Position numbers and translations under genes: made by a program. From NCBI RefSeq assembly GCF_030296835.1, contig NZ_AP027923.1, positions 372,001 to 436,000 of the forward strand: 64,000 bases of DNA. The letters are read 5' to 3'. Numbering within the stretch: position 1 is the stretch's first letter; each line of letters begins with the position of its first letter. Source of the DNA: Pseudoalteromonas sp. MM1 (GTDB taxonomy: Bacteria; Pseudomonadota; Gammaproteobacteria; Enterobacterales; Alteromonadaceae). A model generated the notes under the pieces. The model saw only the letters and a list, made by a program, of their open reading frames with translations, was not told the origin of the DNA and did not search any database. Shown here piece after piece: positions 28,701 to 36,983 of this stretch.

Positions 28701-31466
28701 GGGCAACCAGCCCAAAAAATCTATATAGATAAGTTAGGTCGTACACTACGCACTGCCGTACAAGGTTTTGATAGCGATTGGATATTCAGTGATGTTGTTT
28801 ATAACAGTGTAGGTTATAAAACATTTGAATCTGTACCACATAAAGAGCATGCCTCAGTATTTGGTACATTTTATACCGCACACGATACACTCGGTCGCGT
28901 AACTGAAAAAGTAACCAATCAACATTGCGGTGATATGACTACAAACTACGAATACAGCGAACTTGCCACAGGCATAACAGTTTATGATAGTTGTTATGGC
29001 ATCACGCTAGATATGTCGCGTACTTACAATAGCCTTAAGCAGCTAATGCAAACAACTGATGCAAACAATGGAATTACACGTTATAGCTATAATGGGCAAG
29101 GGTTACCAATCGTTATTCAAGATGCTAACGGCAATAACATTGTGGCAATGTACAATGCACTTGGTCAAAAAGTGCAGGTAAACGATCCAAATCAAGGTAT
29201 CACTAATTTTCAATATAATGGTTTTGGTGAATTACAACATGAATCCCGAGCGGATAATAAAACCATCAGTTATGTAACCGATGTACTTGGGCGCGTTACA
29301 CGACGCACCGCGACAGGTGAAAATACGTTAGCGTATAGCTATGATGGCGCTACCTATGGCCTAGGGCAGTTAAATCAAGCGGCAGGTAATGGCGTAACAA
29401 AAAATTACGCATACGATAGTCGAGGCCGTCCTAGTAGCCAAACTATTATTGGTAGTGGTAAAAGCTACACAACAACCACATTTTACGACAGTAACTATGG
29501 CCGTGTAAAAGGGCTACGTTACCCGAATAACCTTACCTTAGAGTACATTTATAACGATGCAGGCTATCAAACGCAGGTAAAAAATGCCGCCAGTGGCTAT
29601 GTGTTTAAAACTATCACTGAACATGATGTGTTTGGTAATATATCACAGGGGACATTAGGTAATGGGTTAAGTGAAAATACCGCTTACAGCCTTAAGAATG
29701 GTCAGATGACCCTTAAAACCATTGCAAAAAATAACAGCAATATCATGAGTATTAATTACTCAGCGTATGATGGGTTTGGTAATTTAAAAGCTGTTGATAT
29801 CACCTCGGGGAGTATTGGCAACCAGCACAATTTTAGTGAAAGTTACAGCTACGATGCACTGCACCGTTTAGAAAGTAACGCTGTTAATGGCATTACCACG
29901 ATTGACTACAGCTATGATGCGGTGGGCAATCTGTTATCTAAATCGGATTACGCCTCACAATACGATTACACTAACGGTGCAACAGGTGGCCCGAATGCAG
30001 TAAAGCGTGTGCTACGCAGCGGCAGTTGGAAAGTATTTAGTTATGATGCACGTGGAAATATGACGCGAGGTGATGGGCTTACAAGTGCAACGTACAATGC
30101 GATGGATAAACCCACACAAATTATAAAAAACGGTAAAACCCTCACCTTTACCTATGGCCCACAACACATGCGCTTTAAGCAAGTGAATGGCAGCGTAACC
30201 ACTTTTTATAGCGATAAGTTGTATGAAGAAGAAATCGACGGCACTAAAACCACATGGCGAGCTTACATAGACGACATAGCCGTTATAAGCCAAACGACAG
30301 GGGCCAGTGCAAGTATTCGTTATACCCATCGAGACCGCTTAGGCAGTGCACGGGTATTTACCGACCATAACGGACAAGTAGAAGCAGAGCGAAATTTTGA
30401 CCCATTTGGTAAACCACGGCTAGCCAGTGGCGGCTTAAAAGCATTTGGAGATTCAAAACTCGGTGATATGGCGGATGCCAAAACACGAAGAGGCTTTACT
30501 GACCACGAACATTTAGATAATGTAGAGCTCATTCATATGAACGGTCGGGTGTACGATTATAACCTTGGTCGGTTTATGTCTGTAGACCCTGTGATCCAAA
30601 GCCCCGGTGATAGCCAGAGTATCAATCCATACTCCTACATCATGAACAATCCACTTGCTGGAACTGATCCAACAGGTTACTGCGCAGCAGCAACAGGCAC
30701 TAGGATCAAGTCCTGTGGTGATATGAAGGTTGAAGTTAAGGTAGATGGTAAGACTGTAGGTAGTACCGTTGTGAAAGATGTTAATTTCAGAAATGGTGCA
30801 GAAGTTAGTGGTGCTATGGCTAAAGGTGCCGGACAAATCGGGCAAGCTATATCTGATTTGGGAGGGCAGCAGAATATAGCCAAACAGCAAGAGCCATCGA
30901 ATTCAAATTATTCTCAGACTGGTGTAGATGAAGAGGTCGAACCGAGGTCTTCAGGGACTGGTGTCACAGATTACTCCACTGAAGGAACAGCGGAAGAGCG
31001 TCAAAGGCGTTTTCAAGCACTCAAAGACTCTCCTTTAGGGAAGGAATATAAAAACTTGAGCTTTGAGGATGTATATATTGGGACTGAAGTCAAAGGTGGG
31101 AAAAGCCAAAGGTATGAATTTACAGATGCCGAAGTTTATCAAAAATGGCTGAGAGCTGATGTCGGGTCTGATATAAGGAGAACATCATTGAATGCGGAAC
31201 GCACGAATTACTTCTTGTTCGATACAATCACGTTATATCGAAGTAGCTTGCTTGGCTTTAAAGGCACATTTTATGTGCCAAAAGATTACAACGGTGGCAA
31301 AATCTCTGGAACCTTTTCCCCAATTGAGAGGGGCCTTATTAACTTAGGTCATGAGATTTCTCATTCTCGAGGTATAGAGAATGGTAATAACTCGGTGGCC
31401 CATAGGCGATCAAATATGCTTGGGTTGCAGAACTGTCAATCGGCGGGCTATTGTCAAAGCTTTTAA
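22729..31466 (+). CDS. Giant SpvB/TcdB-RHS polymorphic toxin, needing a frameshift near its N-terminus
   Basis: About 2,900 residues in two frames. Frame A starts at ATG 22729 with a signal peptide (MKYMLCFFLFVFPLMSSA) and the start of an Ig/cadherin-like domain, and stops at 22911. Frame B, open from 22833 to 31466, has no usable start but continues the same domain (TLSFNTDSFVYKPKANFCG). The join is at A-AAA-AAC (22896-22902). Domains in frame-B residue numbers: five cadherin-like repeats (about 137-646), SpvB domain (from about 766, GQASVSGGAATYQLPI), VCBS/FG-GAP-like DVNGDG motifs (about 1080), YD/RHS repeats (about 1900-2590), and the RHS core (YTHRDRLGSARVF, LGRFMSVDP, ending NPLAGTDPTG). 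A variable tip of about 260 residues follows, with HEISH (His2840-His2844), a zinc-metallopeptidase-like motif. An immunity-like lipoprotein follows after 15 nt. Likely a secreted or surface toxin against competitors. Confidence 0.85.
22896..22902 (+). other. Slippery heptamer A-AAA-AAC at the frame junction
   Basis: In the signal-peptide frame the codons are CCA AAA AAC, so the heptamer has the X-XXY-YYZ phasing needed for -1 frameshifting. A -1 slip continues CGG ACT TTA into the long frame, nine bases before the frame-A stop. A GGAG lies 17-20 nt upstream. A 6-versus-7 A tract could equally be phase-variable, a fixed mutation or a base-calling error. Confidence 0.55.
23241..24770 (+). repeat. 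Five tandem 306-bp repeats coding for cadherin-like domains
   Basis: Units start at 23241, 23547, 23853, 24159 and 24465 and are nearly identical in DNA. Each codes for 102 residues beginning PTITNIANQSTNEDTTKAI and ending in the VNSVNDAP linker. Differences are a few bases per unit (for example LGLS, LALS or LVLS; SNG or SHG). Such identity implies recent duplication or ongoing homogenisation. Confidence 0.95.
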
Positions 31467-31481
31467 TAGGGGGCGGTAAAT

Positions 31482-32000
31482 ATGATTAGATGTTGTACTT
31501 GGGCATTTCTTTTAACAGTCTCACTTTTTTCTTTAGCTTGCCCACCAAGCAATGAAGGAAATGGTATGGATAGTCTAGATATAGAAAAACTAACTTTACC
31601 TGGCTGGATAAAGAAGCCTATCAGTTCAGATGTTAACCTGGTGATATTCTCTCCAGATGAAAATGATGCTGACTCTGAAATACTAATTCAAAGGCTAGTT
31701 ACCTTAGATAGCAGCTCTTTGGTACAAGTCCGGGAGATGTTGTTAGAAAAGCTGGGGAAGGAGGCGACTATTGCTCCTTTACTTTCTCACGACGGAGCTA
31801 TTCTAGAATATGAAGCTATTACTGAAGTTGTGTTTGAGGGGGATGCTTATCAAAGCAAAGAAAAGGTTCTATTACATCAATATTTATTTAAATTAAACAA
31901 CATGATGTATGGCTGTTCCCTAAAGACTAAGGAAGCAAAAATTAGTAAATATAGAGCTGATTTTAAGATGCTTTGTTTAAAAGTGGCTCGTAAAAAGTAA
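31482..32000 (+). CDS. Putative immunity lipoprotein for the RHS toxin tip
   Basis: A 172-residue protein of no recognised family. It has a hydrophobic N-terminus ending FSLAC (Cys20), compatible with a lipoprotein or Sec signal, then a small acidic alpha/beta domain with a late Cys pair. It starts 15 nt after the toxin stop, with a G-rich ribosome site, and ends at a strong terminator, so toxin and this gene share a transcript. Position and size match immunity genes of polymorphic toxins. An exported location would suit protection against a toxin that acts in the envelope. The role is inferred from context only. Confidence 0.6.
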   Translation: MIRCCTWAFLLTVSLFSLACPPSNEGNGMDSLDIEKLTLPGWIKKPISSDVNLVIFSPDENDADSEILIQRLVTLDSSSLVQVREMLLEKLGKEATIAPLLSHDGAILEYEAITEVVFEGDAYQSKEKVLLHQYLFKLNNMMYGCSLKTKEAKISKYRADFKMLCLKVARKK

Positions 32001-32021
32001 ACATAATTATTAGTCATGATG

Positions 32022-32048
32022 AATAGACCGGCCAAGCGCCGGTCTATT
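32022..32048 (+). terminator. Terminator after the immunity gene
   Basis: AATAGACCGGC (32022-32032) pairs perfectly with GCCGGTCTATT (32038-32048), followed by CTTT. Confidence 0.75.
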
Positions 32049-32205
32049 CTTTGCCCGAGGTGATCAGTTTGCCCAGCGTGGGGAAAAGGGTCATCCATTA
32101 ATCAGCCGTGTCAAGTTGGCAACAGGGGATTGGCACTGTTGTGGAGTTTAACTTTTGTACAAACGCACCAACTATAAATAAATATAATAATTAAAGGAGC
32201 AAAGG

Positions 32206-32565
32206 ATGCTTTGGCCAGATAATGAATCAAAGATTGATCTACTCAATTACCAAGCGATTAGTTCTGCGATCATAAAGTTATTGTCAGACACAAGTCGTTT
32301 ACCTGTTTCTGTAGGTGTTCATGGGGATTGGGGAGCTGGAAAATCTAGCATATTAGCCATGCTTGAAAATTCCTACCAAGATGATGAAACTACAGTATGT
32401 ATACGGTTTAACAGTTGGTTATTTCAAGGGCTTGAAGACGCTCAAACAGCTTTAATGCAACAGATCACCTCTGATTTAATAAAAAAACGAGGAAAGATTG
32501 AGGGCTTTAAACAGCAGGCTAATGACTTTCTCGACCGAATCAATAATAAAAAAGGACAGGCATAA
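32206..32565 (+). pseudogene. Truncated KAP-family P-loop NTPase
   Basis: The 119-codon frame encodes only the start of a KAP NTPase: Walker A GDWGAGKS (residues 40-47) and RFNSWLFQGLEDAQTAL. Intact KAP proteins are several hundred residues long and include QatA-like defence ATPases. The frame ends a few codons after entering the left end of the RAYT element (AAAAAAGGACAG at 32548), so the last residues (KKGQA) come from the element. The rest of the gene is absent from the window. AAAGGAG precedes the ATG. Treated as a broken gene. Confidence 0.75.
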
Positions 32566-32593
32566 TTCTTTTTGCAAAAATCATAGTATCAAC

Positions 32594-32613
32594 TACTGTT
32601 ATTACATACAGTA
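32594..32613 (+). promoter_or_regulatory. LexA (SOS) box upstream of the transposase
   Basis: TACTG-TTATTACATA-CAGTA has perfect 5-bp flanks and the CTGT-N8-ACAG core of the gammaproteobacterial SOS box. It ends 19 nt before the transposase ATG, where bound LexA would block the promoter. Confidence 0.8.
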
Positions 32614-32632
32614 TAACTAAGGTTGTTATTTT

Positions 32633-33637
32633 ATGACTCGCGCAAGAAAAAAGCTGATTGATTTAGCGTCCACATCTTATTATCACTTAATCTCACGATG
32701 CGTGAGACGCGCATTCTTGTGTGGTGATGATAAATACACAGGTAAAAACTTTGATCACCGTAGGGCGTGGTTAGTAGAGCGAATTAAGTTATTAAGTAGC
32801 GTGTTCGCCATAGAAATTGCTGCTTACGCGATAATGAGCAATCACTACCACCTTGTTGTGAACGTCAATAGACGTCAAGCACTAGATTGGTCTGATGATG
32901 AAGTAATTGAACGCTGGTATCAACTCTATAATGGTCACATGTTGGTTGATCGCTACTTAAATGGTGAGCAGTTAGATAAACATAGTTTACTTTTCTTCAA
33001 TGAGATTATCGCTAAATGGCGAGAAAGGTTGTATGACATTAGCTGGTACATGAAAAATCTCAATGAATATATAGCCCGCGAGGCCAATAAAGAAGATAAC
33101 TGCACCGGAAAGTACTGGGAAGGGCGCTATAAATCACAAGCATTATTAGATGAAACCGCAGTACTCAGTTGCATGGCCTACGTTGATTTGAACCCCATCA
33201 GAGCAAATATAGCCGATACGCTTGAAGACAGTGATTTCACCTCAATTCAAGAACGTATAGCGCATTTCAAAGCCTTTACCACAGACACGGTTAAAGCGAA
33301 TAAACCCTTCAAACAAAAAGATACTGTTCAGCATGAAAGTCAACCAGCACAGCTAAAGCCATTTGGTGGTAATCATATTAAAGGCACGATCCCCTTTGCC
33401 TTACTGGATTATATTGAATTAGTCGACTGGAGTGGCCGCCACATAGATCCAAAGAAAAAAGGGCATATCAACAAAAGCATACCAAAAGTACTCCTGAGGT
33501 TGAATATAGAAGAAGCGCAATGGCTTGAATCAATTCAACGTTTCAGGCAGCAGTACTCAAATTTTGCAGGCAGCAAACAACGGTTAAAGCAGCAAGCCGC
33601 CAGCAACGATGTAAAATGGTACAAAGGCGCAGGTTGA
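32633..33637 (+). CDS. Y1-type HUH transposase, REP-associated (RAYT-like)
   Basis: A 334-residue IS200/IS605-related transposase of the Y1_Tnp/COG1943 group. The N-terminal domain has YYHLISRCVRRAFLCGDD and the HUH motif HYH (His71-His73, in MSNHYHLVV). The catalytic Tyr should lie in the helix around residues 130-175, and WEGRYKSQALLDETAVLSCMAYVDLNPIRA is the typical C-terminal signature. RAYTs nick single-stranded palindromes. AAGG lies 10 nt upstream of the ATG. The gene is the only one in its element and has an SOS box directly upstream. Confidence 0.88.
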   Translation: MTRARKKLIDLASTSYYHLISRCVRRAFLCGDDKYTGKNFDHRRAWLVERIKLLSSVFAIEIAAYAIMSNHYHLVVNVNRRQALDWSDDEVIERWYQLYNGHMLVDRYLNGEQLDKHSLLFFNEIIAKWRERLYDISWYMKNLNEYIAREANKEDNCTGKYWEGRYKSQALLDETAVLSCMAYVDLNPIRANIADTLEDSDFTSIQERIAHFKAFTTDTVKANKPFKQKDTVQHESQPAQLKPFGGNHIKGTIPFALLDYIELVDWSGRHIDPKKKGHINKSIPKVLLRLNIEEAQWLESIQRFRQQYSNFAGSKQRLKQQAASNDVKWYKGAG

Positions 33638-33845
33638 ACAGTTGCATCTTCATTGGTTTGTTTAAAAAACACGTTATTAAACAAAGTGTCGACTTCGATT
33701 TGCCTTTTATACCTAAAATTCCTGCCAAGCAACTGAATTCTAAGTGCTGTAACTAACACTAACAGTGCGCAAAAAATAATGATACGGTTACCCACGATGG
33801 GAGAAGCGCAAAATGTTCTGAAAAAATATGTGTCTGTCCTTTTTT

Positions 33846-34238
33846 ACTCTCATCTTCAGGCTCAGGAACATAAATAGGTGTTAAATCTTCAGATTTGAGT
33901 AATTTAGCAAGCTTAAGGGCATCACGTTTATCGGTTTTAATCTTCTCACCTGGCTTTTTAGGAATAAGAGAGGGTGCAACCACATAACAGCAATGGCCAA
34001 GGCTGGTAATTAATCGGTAAATCCAATAACCACAAGGGCCTGCTTCATAGACAAAGTGTAGCGTTGCGCCAGGGTATTTGGATTCAAACTGACGAACAAG
34101 CTTTTGAACGGCCACTTTGGAAGAAGAAATTCGGCCAAGATGAACGGGTTGCGCGCCTCTATGTTCTTCAATATAGGCGACTTCATTGAATTCTTTATGT
34201 GTATCAAGTCCGATAAAAAGTATGCTATGTTTGTTCAT
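33846..34238 (-). pseudogene. IS110-family transposase, N-terminal fragment
   Basis: From the ATG at 34238, the frame encodes about 130 residues of the DEDD N-terminal domain of IS110 transposases: FIGLDTHKEF (Asp12), a Glu in FVYEAGPCGYWIYR and KTDKRDALKLAKLL. The C-terminal Transposase_20 domain is missing. Similarity stops at VPEPEDE, where the RAYT end begins; the remaining codons to 33759 belong to the RAYT element. The fragment must be inactive. Confidence 0.8.
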
Positions 34239-34324
34239 GTTAGCCTCTGCTATTTAGTTATTTGACAAACTAATTATGGCTCTGGCTTTGAATTAAGCTA
34301 ACCCACGAAAAGCGGAGGCTAACA
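34238..34324. repeat. Inverted repeat flanking the upstream region of the IS110 remnant
   Basis: TGTTAGCCTCTGC (34238-34250) and GCGGAGGCTAACA (34312-34324) are complementary at 12 of 13 positions. They enclose the start and the noncoding 5' part of the IS110 remnant. They could be a sub-terminal structure or part of the element's junction RNA region. Confidence 0.5.
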
Positions 34325-34390
34325 CCGTGTGGGAGTCATTATGTCTATATTGCTAAATAGTTCCGTGAAGTATCAAACTATGGAGAATAA

Positions 34391-34828
34391 ATGAAAAAGG
34401 GAATTGCTGACATTTTTGAGACTGATTCGGTCATAAAAATTTTAGTTCTTTGCGTTGTAACTATTGGCTCGTATCTAATATATAAGCTCTATCGCTTTTC
34501 AAGCCAAATTAATAGACATACAAACCATAAGATACCTAATTCTTTCATCTATACGGCTATCACTTTATTTGCTATTTCACTAGTTAGCTTAATATATGCT
34601 TTAGCTAGTTTTCATGACCAAACTATTTTAAAAAGCTCTATCGGGATTCATATTGTTTCAAGTGTTTTTGATGTAACGTGGATAATCATGGTTCGTAATC
34701 GTATTAATTTAATTTCTGGATCTATCAGAGGCGACCAACTTTGGTTAAATCCATTTGTAACTTCAATTTTTCACGTTATCTATATGCAGCATAAAATCAA
34801 TCAGAGCATGGTTAAAGGCGCAATATAA
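34391..34828 (+). CDS. Cassette 1: integral membrane protein, DUF4234-like
   Basis: A 145-residue protein with about four membrane helices (ILVLCVVTIGSYLIYKLY near the N-terminus, then three more). The opening helix followed by a short cytoplasmic-like linker and the WLNPFVTSIFHVIYMQHKIN end resemble DUF4234-type membrane proteins; this is a weak family call. GGAG is 5 nt before the ATG. The stop codon TAA lies inside the first attC ATAAC box. Function unknown, as for most integron cassettes. Confidence 0.7.
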   Translation: MKKGIADIFETDSVIKILVLCVVTIGSYLIYKLYRFSSQINRHTNHKIPNSFIYTAITLFAISLVSLIYALASFHDQTILKSSIGIHIVSSVFDVTWIIMVRNRINLISGSIRGDQLWLNPFVTSIFHVIYMQHKINQSMVKGAI

Positions 34829-34914
34829 CAAATGAATTATGTTGTTCGTAAACTCACCGGGAATTTTACTCGCTGTAAAGCGCTCCTAAAATCTCCATAT
34901 TCAAAGCGTTATAT
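34823..34914 (+). other. attC-like site 1
   Basis: Opens with ATATAAC (34823-34829) and closes with GCGTTATAT (about 34906-34914). Inner arms TGAATTATG and CATATTCA pair with one extra base on the left arm. Length about 92 nt. Confidence 0.7.
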
Positions 34915-34932
34915 GTACTCGAGGCTATTTTG

Positions 34933-35229
34933 ATGTCGACCTATAATAAAGCAGTTTTAAAGGTTGCTGCACGAAAGTCCTTTTTTCACATATCGTGGTT
35001 AGTTTTGCTGATAGGTATACCAATTATCTTTTTTGCTCATGGTTTAAGTTTAATAGAGGGTGCGCTATTGCTGGCTGGCCTTCTGATATTTTTTTGGGGT
35101 GTCTATTTTTCACTTTGTTTGGTTTTTCATAGACTGTCACTACGCGATTGTGATGTTCGTTCAGACTATATGGCTAAGAGTGATATTGAAAAGGGAGAAG
35201 AGGTTGGTTCAAAATTGGAAGGTTGGTGA
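34933..35229 (+). CDS. Cassette 2: small membrane protein, unknown function
   Basis: A 98-residue protein with two adjacent hydrophobic segments (FFHISWLVLLIGIPIIFFAHG and EGALLLAGLLIFFWGVYFSLCLVF) and a charged C-terminal tail ending KGEEVGSKLEGW. No family recognised. The ATG at 34933 has GAGG 8 nt upstream; a TTG one codon earlier is not needed. It lies between attC sites 1 and 2. Confidence 0.65.
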   Translation: MSTYNKAVLKVAARKSFFHISWLVLLIGIPIIFFAHGLSLIEGALLLAGLLIFFWGVYFSLCLVFHRLSLRDCDVRSDYMAKSDIEKGEEVGSKLEGW

Positions 35230-35238
35230 GCACCGTAC

Positions 35239-35305
35239 AAATAACAAAGCAAATGAAGCAAACATTGCCAAGAGCGGGCAACGCCGCTTATTTGAGTGTT
35301 ATACG
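35239..35305 (+). other. attC-like site 2
   Basis: Opens with AAATAAC (35239-35245) and closes with GTGTTATACG (35297-35305). The inner arm CAAATGAAGC pairs with GCTTATTTG leaving an unpaired G, the structural mark of attC bottom strands. It shares a 26-base identical centre with site 3. Confidence 0.8.
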
Positions 35306-35325
35306 TATTTAAGGAAGTTTCAGTG

Positions 35326-35778
35326 ATGTCGAAGGAAGTCTCAAAATTAAACCTTTACTTTTCATCAGCTGTAAAGGCTAGTTACGAAGTAGCGTTTATA
35401 TCTGTTCCGGTTTTAGTTTGGTCTGTCGTTATATTCTCTCTTGGAGGTTCTCCTGAAGAAGTTAAAAAGTTAGCAGCTTGGCCCTTCTTAGCTCTTGCGC
35501 TATTTTCTACAGCCTTGAAAGATGGGATATCTGCATTTCATCTAGATACAAAAAAAGATAAGCAGCAACGTGAGGTTGTACTGACGGCATCTATTATTGG
35601 GATTGTTCTCAGTACGGTGTTGCTTACGTTGGCGATATTAAAATCTCGTCAGGAGGTTGTAGGGCTGTTCGATACGTTTTATGAATATGTTTTCATGTTA
35701 GTCTTTGCGGGAATAGCTACTCTCTTTGCAACAAAAGTTATTTTGATCCAGCGAGTCTATTATGACCACTACGTATAA
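35326..35778 (+). CDS. Cassette 3: membrane protein, unknown function
   Basis: A 150-residue protein with about four membrane helices (VAFISVPVLVWSVVIFSLGG, WPFLALALFSTAL, VVLTASIIGIVLSTVLLTLAIL, YVFMLVFAGIATLFATKVILI). No family recognised. The ATG at 35326 has AAGGA 10 nt upstream; an earlier in-frame GTG at 35296 lies in the attC box and is rejected. The stop overlaps attC site 3. Confidence 0.65.
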   Translation: MSKEVSKLNLYFSSAVKASYEVAFISVPVLVWSVVIFSLGGSPEEVKKLAAWPFLALALFSTALKDGISAFHLDTKKDKQQREVVLTASIIGIVLSTVLLTLAILKSRQEVVGLFDTFYEYVFMLVFAGIATLFATKVILIQRVYYDHYV

Positions 35779-35838
35779 CAAAAAATTAAAGCGGACATTG
35801 CCAAGAGCGGGCAACGCCGCGTAATTTGGTGTTATATA
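35773..35838 (+). other. attC-like site 3
   Basis: Opens with GTATAAC (35773-35779) and closes with GTTATAT (35831-35837). About 66 nt. Its centre (35796-35820) is identical to that of site 2, ending GCGGGCAACGCCGC. Confidence 0.8.
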
Positions 35839-35858
35839 CCAAGGAAGCTAAACAGGCT

Positions 35859-36242
35859 ATGTTAAGATTTCACGATTATCACCTTCAAAAATACGAAGTT
35901 ACCGATCATGGCAAAACTGTAAAATTATATTTGGGTTTTGGTTACCCCGGTAAAGAAACTGATTTTTCGGAAATTACCTTCACGGAAGTAGCTATATATC
36001 ATTTCGTGCATACTGCATATTCGATTATTACTGACATTGAAAACGTACAGATTAGCTCTCTCTTCGAGGAACAAAAGAATAACATCCAAAATTGGAATCG
36101 AAATTATGGCGTCGATATATGGAAAGATGATCTTGAAACTACAGTAAATTATCTTGAAAGTAATAATTACAGCGGCTGGTATATCGAGTCAGCCATCGGT
36201 TTTAGTGGGTTTATTGTGGCTAAATCGGTTAATGGCACATAA
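35859..36242 (+). CDS. Cassette 4: soluble protein, unknown function
   Basis: A 127-residue, mixed alpha/beta soluble protein with no signal or membrane segment. It opens MLRFHDYHLQKYEV and includes KLYLGFGYPGKETDFSEITF, which suggests a beta-rich first half. No family recognised. The ATG at 35859 is used because upstream in-frame codons run back into attC site 3. It ends in attC site 4. Confidence 0.62.
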   Translation: MLRFHDYHLQKYEVTDHGKTVKLYLGFGYPGKETDFSEITFTEVAIYHFVHTAYSIITDIENVQISSLFEEQKNNIQNWNRNYGVDIWKDDLETTVNYLESNNYSGWYIESAIGFSGFIVAKSVNGT

Positions 36243-36346
36243 CAAAAAAATAAAGTACGCCCGCTTCGCGGGCTGGGACGCAAACACGCAGGCCGGCTTC
36301 GCCATTGTGCCCTACGTGCCTGCGCCCTTTATTTAAAAGTTATAAT
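36238..36346 (+). other. attC-like site 4
   Basis: Opens with ACATAAC (36238-36244) and closes with AGTTATAAT (36338-36346). Inner arms AAATAAAG and CTTTATTT are exact complements. The long GC-rich centre contains further hairpins (CCCGC TTCG GCGGG). About 109 nt. Confidence 0.75.
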
Positions 36347-36362
36347 GAAAGGGAGATAGCGT

Positions 36363-36638
36363 ATGAGTGATTTAATCGGATTTCTATTGGTGATACCTGT
36401 TTTGGTACTTATCGCAGTTGGGTTTCATTATTGGCTCAGTAACCGTATTTTGGCTACTGTTATTCCAACTTTAGTGGTGCCCTTATTACTGCCCATTATT
36501 GATTACTTTGTGCTTGGTTATATTGACCCATTCACAATAATTGCAGTAATTATTATAGCGATATTAATGCTTGTGATTTCCGTATTGGTATCAGTATTTT
36601 TTAAAAAACACAGGCAACTTAAAGAGCAAGGACTGTAG
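36363..36638 (+). CDS. Cassette 5: small membrane protein, unknown function
   Basis: A 91-residue, very hydrophobic protein with three membrane helices (LIGFLLVIPVLVLIAVGF, ILATVIPTLVVPLLLPII, TIIAVIIIAILMLVISVLVSVFF) and a basic C-terminal tail. No family recognised. GGGAGA precedes the ATG by 6 nt, between attC sites 4 and 5. Confidence 0.65.
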   Translation: MSDLIGFLLVIPVLVLIAVGFHYWLSNRILATVIPTLVVPLLLPIIDYFVLGYIDPFTIIAVIIIAILMLVISVLVSVFFKKHRQLKEQGL

Positions 36639-36645
36639 CATTTGC

Positions 36646-36745
36646 AATATAACAAACAAATGTTGCAGACCCAAACTCGCGACCATTGTTCTTGCTTCAC
36701 AGAGTATAGGCTACAAGGTTGTGCAGCAAATTCGGAAGTTATGTT
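36646..36745 (+). other. attC-like site 5
   Basis: Opens with ATATAAC (36647-36653) and closes with GTTATGT (36738-36744). Inner arms AATGTTGC and GCAGCAAATT pair with an unpaired G. About 100 nt. Confidence 0.7.
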
Positions 36746-36761
36746 TTAAATAGGTGAATGA

Positions 36762-36983
36762 ATGACTGAACGGGAAATTGCTCTAACCATATTTATCATC
36801 ATTGGCATTTATTTGATGCTTACGGGTAAAATTAATGTCACTGTTTCTATTGGTCAGTCTGGAATTAATTCTCACGTAAGAGCCGGCTCCCCGGAAACAC
36901 CTATTAAAACTCAAGGAGTAGCGGTCAGGATTCTTGGGTTTGCTATTTCTGTAATCTCTTTTTGGTGCTATCTGTATTTATAA
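36762..36983 (+). CDS. Cassette 6: small two-helix membrane protein, unknown function
   Basis: A 73-residue protein with two membrane helices (IALTIFIIIGIYLMLTG and AVRILGFAISVISFWCYLYL) around a short polar loop. No family recognised. AGGTGA lies upstream of the ATG. Its TAA falls in the opening ATAAC of the last, incomplete attC-like site. Confidence 0.62.
   Translation: MTEREIALTIFIIIGIYLMLTGKINVTVSIGQSGINSHVRAGSPETPIKTQGVAVRILGFAISVISFWCYLYL

Larger units (their letters stand above)
32548..33845 (+). mobile_element. RAYT-like Y1 transposase element with short inverted ends
   Basis: AAAAAAGGACAG at 32548-32559 and its exact complement CTGTCCTTTTTT at 33834-33845 bracket one Y1 transposase gene, about 1.3 kb in all. 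The ends are followed inward by GCATA and preceded by ATATGTGT, so the similarity continues weakly. Two broken genes (KAP NTPase on the left, IS110 on the right) both stop at these ends, which independently marks them as the element borders. No target duplication was identified. Confidence 0.6.

Noticed and set aside
33535..33795. Antisense frames at the end of the RAYT element
   Set aside because: They overlap the transposase 3' end on the other strand and the noncoding element end. No family or ribosome site was seen.
36154..36336. 60-codon frame through attC site 4
   Set aside because: It reads through the recombination site and overlaps cassette 4 in another frame; typical chance frame in GC-rich attC.
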